DNA of 64,000 nt from Anaeromyxobacter terrae (GTDB lineage: Bacteria; Myxococcota; Myxococcia; Myxococcales; Anaeromyxobacteraceae): NCBI RefSeq assembly GCF_022690685.1, contig NZ_JALCYY010000017.1:1-64000 (forward strand), in the 5' to 3' direction. Every line of letters begins with the position of its first letter. Positions within the stretch are counted from its first letter, which is position 1. The notes under the pieces were generated by a model that worked only from the letters and a program-made list of their open reading frames with translations, was not told where the DNA came from and searched no databases. A program made the position numbers and the translations under genes. Below, piece by piece: positions 56,619 through 64,000 of this stretch.

Positions 56619-58185
56619 ATTCCACCCCCAGCATCCCCTCGACGAACCCGAGGCTCCGGTTCTCGTCGACGTTGTAGAAGAGGTACGAGACCCGCAGGCG
56701 CGCGAGGGCGGCGAGGCGCGGCGTGAGGCGCCAGGCGGCGCCGCCCACGAGCCCGGGCGTCACGGTGAAGAAGGTCTGGCTCGGCAGCTCCTCGCGCGCC
56801 GGGAAGCTGCGGCCGAGGAAGGTGAGCCCGACCCGCGCGCCCGCCGAGAGCACCACCGGCCCGAGGACGAGGTCCTTCCAGAGCGAGGCGCCGCACGCAA
56901 CCTCCGCGAACTTCACCGGGATGGGCTCGACGCCGGGCAGCCGCAGCGTGCCGGCGCCGCCGCCCAGCGCCGCGTCGATCCCCCAGGCGAGCCCGCGCCC
57001 GAGGTCGTCGCGGACCGCGAGCTCCAGCCCGCCGAGCGTCGCGGGCGGGAAGAGCCCGTCCCGCGCGGCGCGATCGAAGAAGCGCTGCGCGCCGAGCCCG
57101 GCCACGAGCGCCCAGCGCGTGCCCGAGAAGCCCTTCTGCGGATCGCGATCGAGCCGGACTCGGTCCATGCGCGCGTCGTCCACGACGGCCGGCGCGCCGC
57201 CCCCGACCGAGACCGGCGTCACGAGGAGCGCCGAGTCGTCGGCGAGCCGCTTCTTCACGGTGTACCGGCCGGCGGGGAGCGCCACGCGCCGCTCGGCACC
57301 CGCGCCCTTCGCCACCTCGGCGACCGCGCGCCCGGCGCCGTCGAGCACGACGTAGAGCCCCTCCGCCGCCGCGGGCAACAGGAGCCCGCCCGTGACGGGC
57401 GCGAGGTCGGTGAGCACGAGATCCCCGGACCCGCCGAGATCGTAGAGGAACACCGGGTGCTGGACGCCGCCCGCGCTCGAGGCGGTGGAGCCGACGGTGC
57501 GCGCGTACGCGTACGCGTACGCCTCGGAGAGCGTGACGCGACCGTCGCCGGAGGCGTCGGCGCCGCCGAGGAGGCCCGAGGCGAGGTGGTGCGTGAACCA
57601 GCTCGCGCCGATGGCGTCCGACTCCTGCGAGTCCTCGTCCCCGGCGGACGAGGCGATGAGCACGAGCCCGCGCGGCCCCTCCTCCGCCGCCGAGACGTCG
57701 AAGGCCGGCGCGGGCCGGACGCCCTTGGCGCGGGCGATGGCCCCGGAGCGGCAGGAGTCGACGAGCCCCACGCGGACGTCGGCGGGCGCGGCCTCGAGCG
57801 CGGCGCGGAGGGCCTCGAACGGCACGCGCCCGCTCCCGAGCCGGAGCGCGCCGTCCTTCGCGTGGCCGGAGTAGTAGACGAGGAGCACGGTGCGCTCGCC
57901 GCGGGCGCGCGCCGCGCCGGCCCGGTCCGACAGCTCCGCGAGCGCGCGCATGAGCTCGCCCGCGGTCCCGGAGAGCAGGAGGCGCGCGTCCTCGGGGCGG
58001 ACGCCGCCGACGCGGGTCAGGATGCCGTGGATGCGCCGCGCGTCGCGCTCGGCGTAGCGGAGCTTCACGGTGCCGGCCCCGCCGTCGGGCGCGCCCGCCA
58101 CGAGCGCGAAGCGGTGCGGCTCGGCGGCGCGCCCGGAGGGGATCGCGAGGACGAGGACCGCGGCGGCTGCGAGGGCCCGGATCAC
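56602..58185 (-). CDS. Caspase-family protease fused to a barrel-like region
   Basis: 527 residues. Signal peptide 1-20. Residues ~25-235 are a peptidase C14 (caspase) domain with both catalytic residues: His108 (YYSGHAKD) and Cys145 (VDSCRSGAI); a Ca-type loop GDGRVTLSEAYAYAYA follows. Residues ~245-350 are a carrier-like beta domain. Residues ~360-527 are Gly/aromatic-rich alternating strands resembling an outer-membrane barrel. The GTG start overlaps the anti-sigma stop (GTGA). Cleavage after Arg/Lys or Asp cannot be predicted. Confidence 0.85.
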   Translation of the reverse strand: MIRALAAAAVLVLAIPSGRAAEPHRFALVAGAPDGGAGTVKLRYAERDARRIHGILTRVGGVRPEDARLLLSGTAGELMRALAELSDRAGAARARGERTVLLVYYSGHAKDGALRLGSGRVPFEALRAALEAAPADVRVGLVDSCRSGAIARAKGVRPAPAFDVSAAEEGPRGLVLIASSAGDEDSQESDAIGASWFTHHLASGLLGGADASGDGRVTLSEAYAYAYARTVGSTASSAGGVQHPVFLYDLGGSGDLVLTDLAPVTGGLLLPAAAEGLYVVLDGAGRAVAEVAKGAGAERRVALPAGRYTVKKRLADDSALLVTPVSVGGGAPAVVDDARMDRVRLDRDPQKGFSGTRWALVAGLGAQRFFDRAARDGLFPPATLGGLELAVRDDLGRGLAWGIDAALGGGAGTLRLPGVEPIPVKFAEVACGASLWKDLVLGPVVLSAGARVGLTFLGRSFPAREELPSQTFFTVTPGLVGGAAWRLTPRLAALARLRVSYLFYNVDENRSLGFVEGMLGVEYALGE

Positions 58186-58919
58186 CTTCGTCCCCGCGCG
58201 AGCGGCCGGACGATAACCTCGGCGCCGGCCCCGGCGGCTCCGTTCGCGCCCCGCTGCGCCAGCCGGGCGCGCAGCGCGCCGACGTCGACCGGCCGATCGT
58301 CGAGCACCGCGACGAGCGCGCCGTCCCCGGCGCCCGTCCACGCGAACGCGTCCCCCACCGCCCCCGCCGTGGCCGGCCCGGCGTAGAGGACCGCGACGCC
58401 ATCGCGGTCGACGAGGGCCACCGCGGCGTGGGCGTGCCCCGTCGCAGGGAGTCCGACGCGCAGCGATGCCCCGGGCGGCACCGGCTCGCCCGCCGCGAGC
58501 GCCCGCACGCTCCCGGCCTCGCTCGCCCACAGCGTGAGCTCGATCGCGCCCTTCGCGCGCCAGCCCTGCGCGTCCGGCCCCGGCACGATCCGCAGGAGGA
58601 GCGGCACCGCCGCCAGGGCGACGACGACGGCCGCGAGCGCCAGCCCGGCGCGGAGGAGGCGGAGGCGCGGCGCGACCACCGGCGCGTCCGCGCGGGCGAG
58701 CCCCTCCGCGACCCCCGCGGCGAACCGCTCGAACGGGAGCGACGCGTGGAGCGCCTCGCGCTCGCGCGCGAGCTCGCGCGCCGACGCCTGGCACCGGGCG
58801 CAGCCTGCGAGGTGCGCCTCGGTGCGGGAGCGCTCGTCCCCCGCGAGCTCGCCCGCCTCGAGGCGGCGGATCCGTGTGATCGAGCACGCGACGCCGGGGC
58901 CGCCCAGCTCGGTCCTCAT
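58182..58919 (-). CDS. Anti-sigma factor with zinc-binding N-terminus
   Basis: 245 residues. The N-terminus has the ZAS-type HxxxCxxC (His36, Cys40, Cys43) that grips an ECF sigma factor; one membrane helix at about 85-108; and a periplasmic domain with a DUF4384-like pattern (VALVDRDGVAVLYAGP). Its ATG overlaps the sigma-factor stop (ATGA). It should hold the sigma factor at the membrane until a periplasmic signal arrives. Confidence 0.88.
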   Translation of the reverse strand: MRTELGGPGVACSITRIRRLEAGELAGDERSRTEAHLAGCARCQASARELAREREALHASLPFERFAAGVAEGLARADAPVVAPRLRLLRAGLALAAVVVALAAVPLLLRIVPGPDAQGWRAKGAIELTLWASEAGSVRALAAGEPVPPGASLRVGLPATGHAHAAVALVDRDGVAVLYAGPATAGAVGDAFAWTGAGDGALVAVLDDRPVDVGALRARLAQRGANGAAGAGAEVIVRPLARGRR

Positions 58920-59500
58920 GGCAGCTCCTCCGGGTCGGGCAGGGAGAGGTCGGGGAACGCCTCGCGCAGCGCGCCGCGCGCGGCGCCCAGGAACTCGCGC
59001 AGCCGCTTGCGGACCGTCGGGAGGCTCCGGCCGGTCGCCTCGGCGATCTCGGCCTGCGTCAGCTCGTCGACGAAGTAGAGCACGGCGACCTCCTGCGCCT
59101 CCGCCGGCGCCGCGCCGAGGAGCACACGGACCAGCTCCCGGGACTCGGGCAGGATGCCCGCGCTGCGCCGCTCCTGGGCGAGCCGCGCGAGCTCGTCCTG
59201 CCACGCGGCCCGCGAGGCGCGCAGGACGTTCAGGCAATGGTGCGTCGCGGCGGTCATGAGATAGGCGGTGGGCGAGGCGGCAGCGCGCAGCTCGGGGAGC
59301 GCGCGCAGCGCGCGGACGAAGACCTCCTGCGCCGCGTCGCGCGCCCCCTCCTCGTCGCGCAGCAGGTAGCGGCAGCGCGCGAGCACCCCCGCGGCGTGCC
59401 GGCGGTAGAGCTCCTCGACGAGCCCGGCCGCCGGCGAGGCCGCGGGGAGCGGGCCGGCGGGGCCGGCCCTCCCTCCCGCGATGACCTCGAGCCGCGCCAT
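58916..59500 (-). CDS. ECF-type RNA polymerase sigma factor
   Basis: 194 residues. Region 2 (YRRHAAGVLARCRYLLRDEEGARDAAQEVFVRALRAL) binds the core and -10 element; region 4 (EVAVLYFVDELTQAEIAEATGRSLPTVRKRL) is a helix-turn-helix for the -35. Long sequences here are quoted only in part from two segments. It sits 12 nt after the upstream lipoprotein gene and before its anti-sigma factor. Its targets probably include this operon. Confidence 0.92.
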   Translation of the reverse strand: MARLEVIAGGRAGPAGPLPAASPAAGLVEELYRRHAAGVLARCRYLLRDEEGARDAAQEVFVRALRALPELRAAASPTAYLMTAATHHCLNVLRASRAAWQDELARLAQERRSAGILPESRELVRVLLGAAPAEAQEVAVLYFVDELTQAEIAEATGRSLPTVRKRLREFLGAARGALREAFPDLSLPDPEELP

Positions 59501-59512
59501 CCGGACTCTTGC

Positions 59513-60535
59513 TCAGGGGACGTCGAGCGTCGAGTACTGCGGCTCGCCCTGGAACGCGGCGGCGCAGGCCGACACGTCGCCGAACACCGGGTCGGTGTCG
59601 TAGGTGAGCGCGAACGCGCCCGCCTTGCCCGCCCAGCACTCGCTCGCGCCGTAGTCGAACGTCCAGCTCCCGTTCACGCCCTCGGCGAAGACGCGGGCGT
59701 CGCCGCGGCCCGAGCCCGTCCCGTCCCAGCGCGTGTGGAGCGAGAGGCCCACCGGGTTCGCCGCCGGGTCCTGGCCCCGGAACGCGACCTGGAGGTCGCC
59801 GCCGGCGCCGGTCGCCACGAACGCGTACGCGGCGTCGAGCGGGTTCCCGTTCTGCTCGTCGCGGGAGCCGACGAGCTGCGCGTCGATGCGGGTCGCGGCG
59901 GTGGTGTCGTACTGGAGGGAGAGCGTGCCGTAGCGCAGCTCGGACTCGGGGAGCTGGCGGGCGTTCTCGAAGGAGACGGTGAGCTCACCCTTGCCGCGAC
60001 CCGCGGCGGCCGGCTCGGCCACGCCGCTCACGATGGGGAGGAACGGGCCGGGCTCGACGAGGTTCATGGCCGAGAGCTCGTAGCGGAACTTGCCCTCCTC
60101 GACCTTCGTGACGACGAGCTGCCAGCGCTTCACCTTCAGGCCCGCGGTGATCTTGCTCTCCTCGTCCCAGGGCCCCCAGGTGCAGGTGTCGCCGCTGCAG
60201 CCGGTCGGCGGGAGGAGCGTGATGAAGCGGATCGTGGCGAGCGTCCACCACGCTCCGCCGTTCACGGTCCAGGCGGTGACGTAGGACCAGCGCGCGTAGT
60301 CCGAGGTCGTGACGGCGGGGAACCGGGCGTCGAAGGTCGCGTCGGCCGCCGTCGTCGCGGTCAGCGCGGCGGGGGAGGCGGCCGTGGACGACGCGTCGGC
60401 GCTGTCCTTCGGCGTGTCGATGCGGATGGCGCTCGCCGCGGGGATGGCGCTCCGCGCCTCGTCCGGGGTGATGTCCTGCTTGCCGCAGGCTGACGCGAGC
60501 ACGGCGAGGGCCAGGGTGGCGATCGTCTTTCTCAT
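59513..60535 (-). CDS. Lipoprotein A of the sigma/caspase operon
   Basis: 340 residues from the ATG at 60535 (MRKTIATLALAVLASAC); the upstream frame has no signal peptide. Lipid Cys at about 17. A Ser/Ala/Thr-rich linker precedes a beta-rich domain; two cysteines in SGDTC and SECW, and a C-terminal GDVSAC shared with lipoprotein B. First gene of the five-gene operon, 12 nt before the sigma factor. Candidate stress sensor or substrate; function unknown. Confidence 0.8.
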   Translation of the reverse strand: MRKTIATLALAVLASACGKQDITPDEARSAIPAASAIRIDTPKDSADASSTAASPAALTATTAADATFDARFPAVTTSDYARWSYVTAWTVNGGAWWTLATIRFITLLPPTGCSGDTCTWGPWDEESKITAGLKVKRWQLVVTKVEEGKFRYELSAMNLVEPGPFLPIVSGVAEPAAAGRGKGELTVSFENARQLPESELRYGTLSLQYDTTAATRIDAQLVGSRDEQNGNPLDAAYAFVATGAGGDLQVAFRGQDPAANPVGLSLHTRWDGTGSGRGDARVFAEGVNGSWTFDYGASECWAGKAGAFALTYDTDPVFGDVSACAAAFQGEPQYSTLDVP

Positions 60536-60613
60536 CTCGAAGACCTCGGTGGTCGGCCGGTTCATTCCGGCGCGGTCTACGGAGAGAGACACGCTACCCC
60601 CCTCGGAATGGAA

Positions 60614-60631
60614 ACGGGCAGGCGAGCCCGT
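60614..60631 (-). terminator. Weak hairpin after the aspartate kinase gene
   Basis: ACGGGC / GCCCGT stem followed on the minus strand by TTTCC. Short stem and T tract; may end ask transcription before the sigma operon. Confidence 0.4.
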
Positions 60632-60688
60632 GCCGCGAGGGGGGTGCGCGGAGGTGGGTGGCGACGCTCGCCGGACGTCGCCCGGGGG

Positions 60689-62080
60689 CTACGCAGCGAC
60701 CGGCGGGTTGAGGCAGAGCGCCGAGTTGAGCGCCACCACCGCCCGCTTGTAGTCGTCCCGGTTGATGACGAACTGGATGCTCGTCTGGCGCAGCGACTGC
60801 GAGACGGCGTTCACGTTGATGCGGTTCTCGGCGAGCGCCGCGGTCGCGCGGGCGAGGACGCCCGGGAACGCGATGTTCGTGCCGATGACGCAGACGATCG
60901 CGGACGGCACGGCGGTCACGACCTCGTAGGCGTTCTCGAGCTCCTCGACGAAGCCCGCGCTCACCGACTTGTCCCAGACGACGTGGGTGATCGAGTTCGC
61001 GTTGGTGGCCTTGAGGATGTACGAGACCCCGTGCTTGTGGAAGAGCTCCATCACCCCGTAGTCGAAGCCGACCGTCCCGACCATCGACGGATCGTGGATC
61101 TCGACGGCGGTCACCTTCGGTGACCCTGCGATGATCTCGATGCGCGCCTGCTTGCCGACGTACTGCTTGGTGATGAGCGTTCCGGGGTGGTCGGGCTCGA
61201 AGGTGTTCTTGAGCCGGATGGCGATGCCCGCGAGCTCCATCGGCTTCGCCGCCTTCGGGTGGATCGCCTCCATGCCCACGTCGGCGAGCTGATCGGCGAC
61301 GTCGTAGTTCGTCATGCCGACCACGACCGCGTTCTCCGCGCCCACGAGCTGCGGATCGGCCGAGGAGAGGTGGAACTCCTTGTGGATGACCGCCTCGTCG
61401 GCCTTGATCTCGACCGCGACCTTGCTGAAGGTGACCTCGGAGTAGCCGCGGTCGAACTCCCGCATGATCCCCTCGACGCCCTTCGTGTAGCCGGTGACGA
61501 CCACCACCTGGTGCGCGAGGTCGATCCCCTTGAACGAGGCGTGGATGCGCTCGTCGATCGTGAACGGCTCGTCGTCGTCGAAGCCGGTGAGGTCCATGAG
61601 CGAGGCCGCGACGCCCTTCGCCTTCAGGATCTCCACGCTGTTGAAGGCGCTGTGCGCCTCGCCGATGGCGGCGAGCATCTCGCGCGCGGCGAGGAGCACG
61701 CTGTCGCGCCGGAGGTAGCCGCTCGCGAGGACGTGGCGCATCGAGTCGAGGTACGCGCGCAGCTCCCGCATGCGCCGCTCGATGAAGCCATCGGCGCGGG
61801 CGAGATCGAGGCCGAGCGGCGCGAGGCCCGCGTTGATCTCCTTCAGCTGCCCGGTGAGCTTCTCGAGGGCGCCCACGTAGTCCGCGCCGTTCGCGAAGCG
61901 CGCGTACACGCCGGGCTCGCCGGTCTTCTTGTGCTCGAGGAGCTGGTTCGTCACGCCGGCGTAGGCGGACACGACGTACACGCGTCCGTGCACGCGCTTC
62001 GGGTCGCGCAGCATGATGTTGCGGAGGACATCCTCGAACGCCGACATCGAGGTTCCACCGATCTTCTCGACGCTGATCAT
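60689..62080 (-). CDS. Aspartate kinase, ectoine-cluster type
   Basis: 463 residues. N-terminal kinase domain starting ISVEKIGGTSM, then two ACT domains (VTAVEIHDPSMVGTVGFDYGVMELF and the C-terminal NVNAVSQSLRQTSIQFVINRDDY, both quoted in part). The start MISVEKIGGTSMSAFEDVL recalls Ask_Ect, the kinase of ectoine gene clusters, rather than LysC. No ectABC genes are nearby, so it probably serves lysine, threonine and methionine synthesis. ATG at 62080. Confidence 0.9.
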   Translation of the reverse strand: MISVEKIGGTSMSAFEDVLRNIMLRDPKRVHGRVYVVSAYAGVTNQLLEHKKTGEPGVYARFANGADYVGALEKLTGQLKEINAGLAPLGLDLARADGFIERRMRELRAYLDSMRHVLASGYLRRDSVLLAAREMLAAIGEAHSAFNSVEILKAKGVAASLMDLTGFDDDEPFTIDERIHASFKGIDLAHQVVVVTGYTKGVEGIMREFDRGYSEVTFSKVAVEIKADEAVIHKEFHLSSADPQLVGAENAVVVGMTNYDVADQLADVGMEAIHPKAAKPMELAGIAIRLKNTFEPDHPGTLITKQYVGKQARIEIIAGSPKVTAVEIHDPSMVGTVGFDYGVMELFHKHGVSYILKATNANSITHVVWDKSVSAGFVEELENAYEVVTAVPSAIVCVIGTNIAFPGVLARATAALAENRINVNAVSQSLRQTSIQFVINRDDYKRAVVALNSALCLNPPVAA

Positions 62081-62225
62081 CGAACGGGTCCCGCGGGGCT
62101 GGAAGGTGTTGGGTTCCGGGCGAAAGCCGGGATGATACCAACTGTGGCCGGGATGGCGACCCCCCTGGGGCGCGAGCGGCCGACCGCCGGGGTCCGGGAG
62201 CCAGGTGAGACCGTTCCGTCGGGCC

Positions 62226-62765
62226 CTACAGCTCGTTCAGATCGTCGAGCCACTGCGGCCAGTGGTTCGAGGGCGAGGCCATCGAGGGCGGGTCGATGCG
62301 CGCGAGATCCGTGCGGATCCGCTTGAGCCGCTGCGCGACCGACTCCTCGTCACCCCACCACTGCAGGAACACGTCGATCGCGTCGAGGAACAGGCCCGCG
62401 CTCGAGCTCACGAACACGGGCCGCTGCCCCTGCTCCAGATCGACGAGCAGCACGCGGCCGCTCCCCCGCTCGAGGACGAACACCGCGGCGGCCGGCTCGT
62501 CGCCCCACGACATCGGGTCGCGCATGGAGCCGAGCACCCAGCCCGCCACCACCCCCGCCCCCTCGGCGGCGCCGCCGGCGAACTGCTCGAGCGTGCGGAG
62601 CCGCCCGTCGGCGAGCTCGGAGGTGAAGAAAGTCGGGCCGGTCCAGCCCGGGATGCGGACCTCGCGCGGCACGCCGCGCAGCGCGAGCGTGCGCGCGGCG
62701 GCGCCGAGGTCCGGGTACTTCTCGCGGAGGCGATGGCGCTCGGTGACGACCACGGCGCGCATCAT
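62226..62765 (-). CDS. Unknown cytoplasmic protein
   Basis: 179 residues from the ATG at 62765 (62762 also possible; a frame extending to 62819 adds unlikely residues). Contains FFTSELADGRLRTLEQFAGGA and VFVSSSAGLFLDAIDVFLQWWGDEE, the latter faintly recalling SUKH-type immunity folds, which I cannot confirm. No signal peptide. Between ask and lipB on the same strand, 96 nt after lipB. Confidence 0.7.
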   Translation of the reverse strand: MMRAVVVTERHRLREKYPDLGAAARTLALRGVPREVRIPGWTGPTFFTSELADGRLRTLEQFAGGAAEGAGVVAGWVLGSMRDPMSWGDEPAAAVFVLERGSGRVLLVDLEQGQRPVFVSSSAGLFLDAIDVFLQWWGDEESVAQRLKRIRTDLARIDPPSMASPSNHWPQWLDDLNEL

Positions 62766-62861
62766 GCCATGACCGGGGGGTGGCGCGAACGCGCAGCCCG
62801 GAACCACCTCCAACCACATTTCGCGCCGCGAGCGCGAGCGCGAGGCAGGAGGAAGGTGGGC

Positions 62862-63980
62862 TCAACGCACGACGGAGGAGCCGGTCGCGAGCCGCACCGC
62901 CTTGCGCAGCCCCGGGAAGCGAAGCCGCAGGGCGGCCTCCTCCGGCGCGAGCCACGCGTGCTCGGCGTGCTCGTCGGAGATGCGCACCTCGAAGCCCGGC
63001 GGGAGCCGGGCGGCGAAGGCGGTCTCCTCCGCGAGCCGCAGCGCGCCCTCGGGGAGCCGCGCCAGGGCGGGATCGATCCCGAAGGCGTGCCGGTAGCCGA
63101 GCGGCTCGACCGGCACGTCCGCGCCGGTCTCCTCGTGGAGCTCGCGCCGCGCCGCCTCCGCCTCGCGCTCGCCCGGCTCGATGCGCCCGGTCACCGGCTG
63201 CCAGAAGCCGCCGCGCGCCTCGCTGCGGCGCAGGAGCAGCACGCGTCCGTCGGCGCCGATCGGCACGACCGAGATCGTGCGCAGATCCGGCGCCGCGTCG
63301 GCGCGCGCGCGCTCGAGGGCCTCGGCCGCGTGGGCGGCGAGCCGCTCCTCGACCTCCGGCAGCTCCGGCACCGCCCTGCCCCGCTCGCGCAGCTCGGCCT
63401 CGAGGCTCGTGACCCCGAGCCTCGGATCTGCGATGCCGCACGGCACGATCACCTGGAAGTGCGTGAGGTCGGTGCGGACGTTGAACGCGAAGCCGTGCGA
63501 GGTCACCCAGCGCGACAGGTGGACGCCGATCGCGCCGACCTTCTTGCGGCCGATCCAGGCGCCCCTGTGCTCCGCGTGCCGGCCCGCCTCGACCCCGTAG
63601 TCCCCGCAGGTGCGGATCATCGCCTCCTCGAGCGCGGTGACGTACCGGCGGACGTCGGGGCGGTCGTTGAGATCGACGACGGGGTAGCCGACGATCTGGC
63701 CGGGCCCGTGGTAGGTGACGTCGCCGCCGCGGTCGGTGTCGTGCAGCTCGAAGCCCTGCTTCGCGAGCCAGGCCGGCGCGGCGACGATGTTCGCCCGGTC
63801 CGCGCCGCGCCCGAGCGTCACGACCGGCGGGTGCTCGAGCAGGAAGAGGTGGTCGATCCCGGGCGGCGTCGCGGCTCGCACCGCGTCGCCTGCGAGGCGC
63901 ATGAGCGCGAGGCCGTCCTCGTACTCGACGCGGCCGAGCCTGTGGACGAGGAGCGTGCGCACGTTCGTGGCGCCCGTCAT
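62862..63980 (-). CDS. lipB: Octanoyltransferase LipB fused to a Nudix hydrolase
   Basis: 372 residues. Residues 1-225 are LipB, which transfers octanoyl from ACP to lipoyl domains: His91 (TYHGPGQIVGYP), Lys147 (RKKVGAIGVH) and nucleophile Cys181 (VPCGI). Residues ~232-365 are a Nudix domain with a complete box, G265-x5-E271-x7-RE279/280-L-x-EE-x-G. Normal LipB is ~210-250 residues, so the second domain is a real addition; the frame is continuous across the joint. The substrate of the Nudix part is unknown. Confidence 0.93.
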   Translation of the reverse strand: MTGATNVRTLLVHRLGRVEYEDGLALMRLAGDAVRAATPPGIDHLFLLEHPPVVTLGRGADRANIVAAPAWLAKQGFELHDTDRGGDVTYHGPGQIVGYPVVDLNDRPDVRRYVTALEEAMIRTCGDYGVEAGRHAEHRGAWIGRKKVGAIGVHLSRWVTSHGFAFNVRTDLTHFQVIVPCGIADPRLGVTSLEAELRERGRAVPELPEVEERLAAHAAEALERARADAAPDLRTISVVPIGADGRVLLLRRSEARGGFWQPVTGRIEPGEREAEAARRELHEETGADVPVEPLGYRHAFGIDPALARLPEGALRLAEETAFAARLPPGFEVRISDEHAEHAWLAPEEAALRLRFPGLRKAVRLATGSSVVR

Positions 63981-64000
63981 GCCCGCGCGGGCGCGGGCTC

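Overview
The window is very GC-rich bacterial DNA. GTG and TTG starts are frequent and genes are often coupled by 1-17 nt overlaps. The gene content (multihaem c-type cytochromes with a porin-like barrel, selenocysteine formate dehydrogenase-N, an ECF sigma/caspase operon, MJ0042 zinc-ribbon/TPR proteins) points to Myxococcota and most resembles Anaeromyxobacter. That assignment is inference; no database was searched.

Layout. 1-7.7 kb, minus strand: a LapB-like TPR protein (cut by the window edge), HIT hydrolase, SppA protease, ribosomal protein S1 with a terminator, IspH, and a nickel/cobalt ECF transporter (NikL-like, CbiM, CbiQ, CbiO) with a palindromic operator. 8-9.3 kb: a secreted esterase with TPRs. 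9.4-16 kb, minus: a tight run psd-hisS-miaA-accA-hisC-cmk-unknown. 16.1-20.3 kb, plus: hutU, a hexanucleotide repeat, hutI, a phosphoesterase and a DUF99 protein. 20.4-22.9 kb: a class II amidotransferase converging on a DUF4140/DUF4139 protein.

23.1-35.4 kb is an extracellular electron-transfer locus. A sigma-54-type promoter precedes seven co-directional genes: 17-haem cytochrome, parvulin-type isomerase, Pro/Ala-rich envelope protein with tandem repeats, 26-ish-strand-scale outer-membrane barrel candidate (581 aa), NHL lipoprotein, 12-haem cytochrome and a second NHL protein. A separately controlled tetrahaem cytochrome follows, with its own palindromic operator region and a strong terminator. 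The likely division of labour is periplasmic and surface cytochromes joined through the barrel, with the small cytochrome as an abundant carrier or possibly a filament subunit.

35.5-44.8 kb is mixed: small envelope proteins and lipoproteins, an amidohydrolase, a membrane glycosyltransferase, a zinc-ribbon/TPR protein, a ComEA-like protein, hutH (25 kb from hutU/hutI) and a secreted low-complexity protein. 44.9-50.5 kb, minus: fdoG (with in-frame UGA selenocysteine and a SECIS hairpin), fdoH, fdoI and fdhE. 50.8-55.6 kb: alanine-type aminotransferase, one low-GC unknown gene, a hybrid histidine kinase and a divergent unknown gene.

55.7-60.5 kb, minus, is a compact five-gene operon: lipoprotein, ECF sigma factor, anti-sigma factor, caspase fused to a barrel-like region, and a second lipoprotein related to the first. 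It is the best candidate for an undescribed regulatory or proteolytic system. The window ends with an ectoine-type aspartate kinase, an unknown gene and a LipB-Nudix fusion. No tRNA, rRNA, CRISPR array, insertion sequence or riboswitch was recognised.
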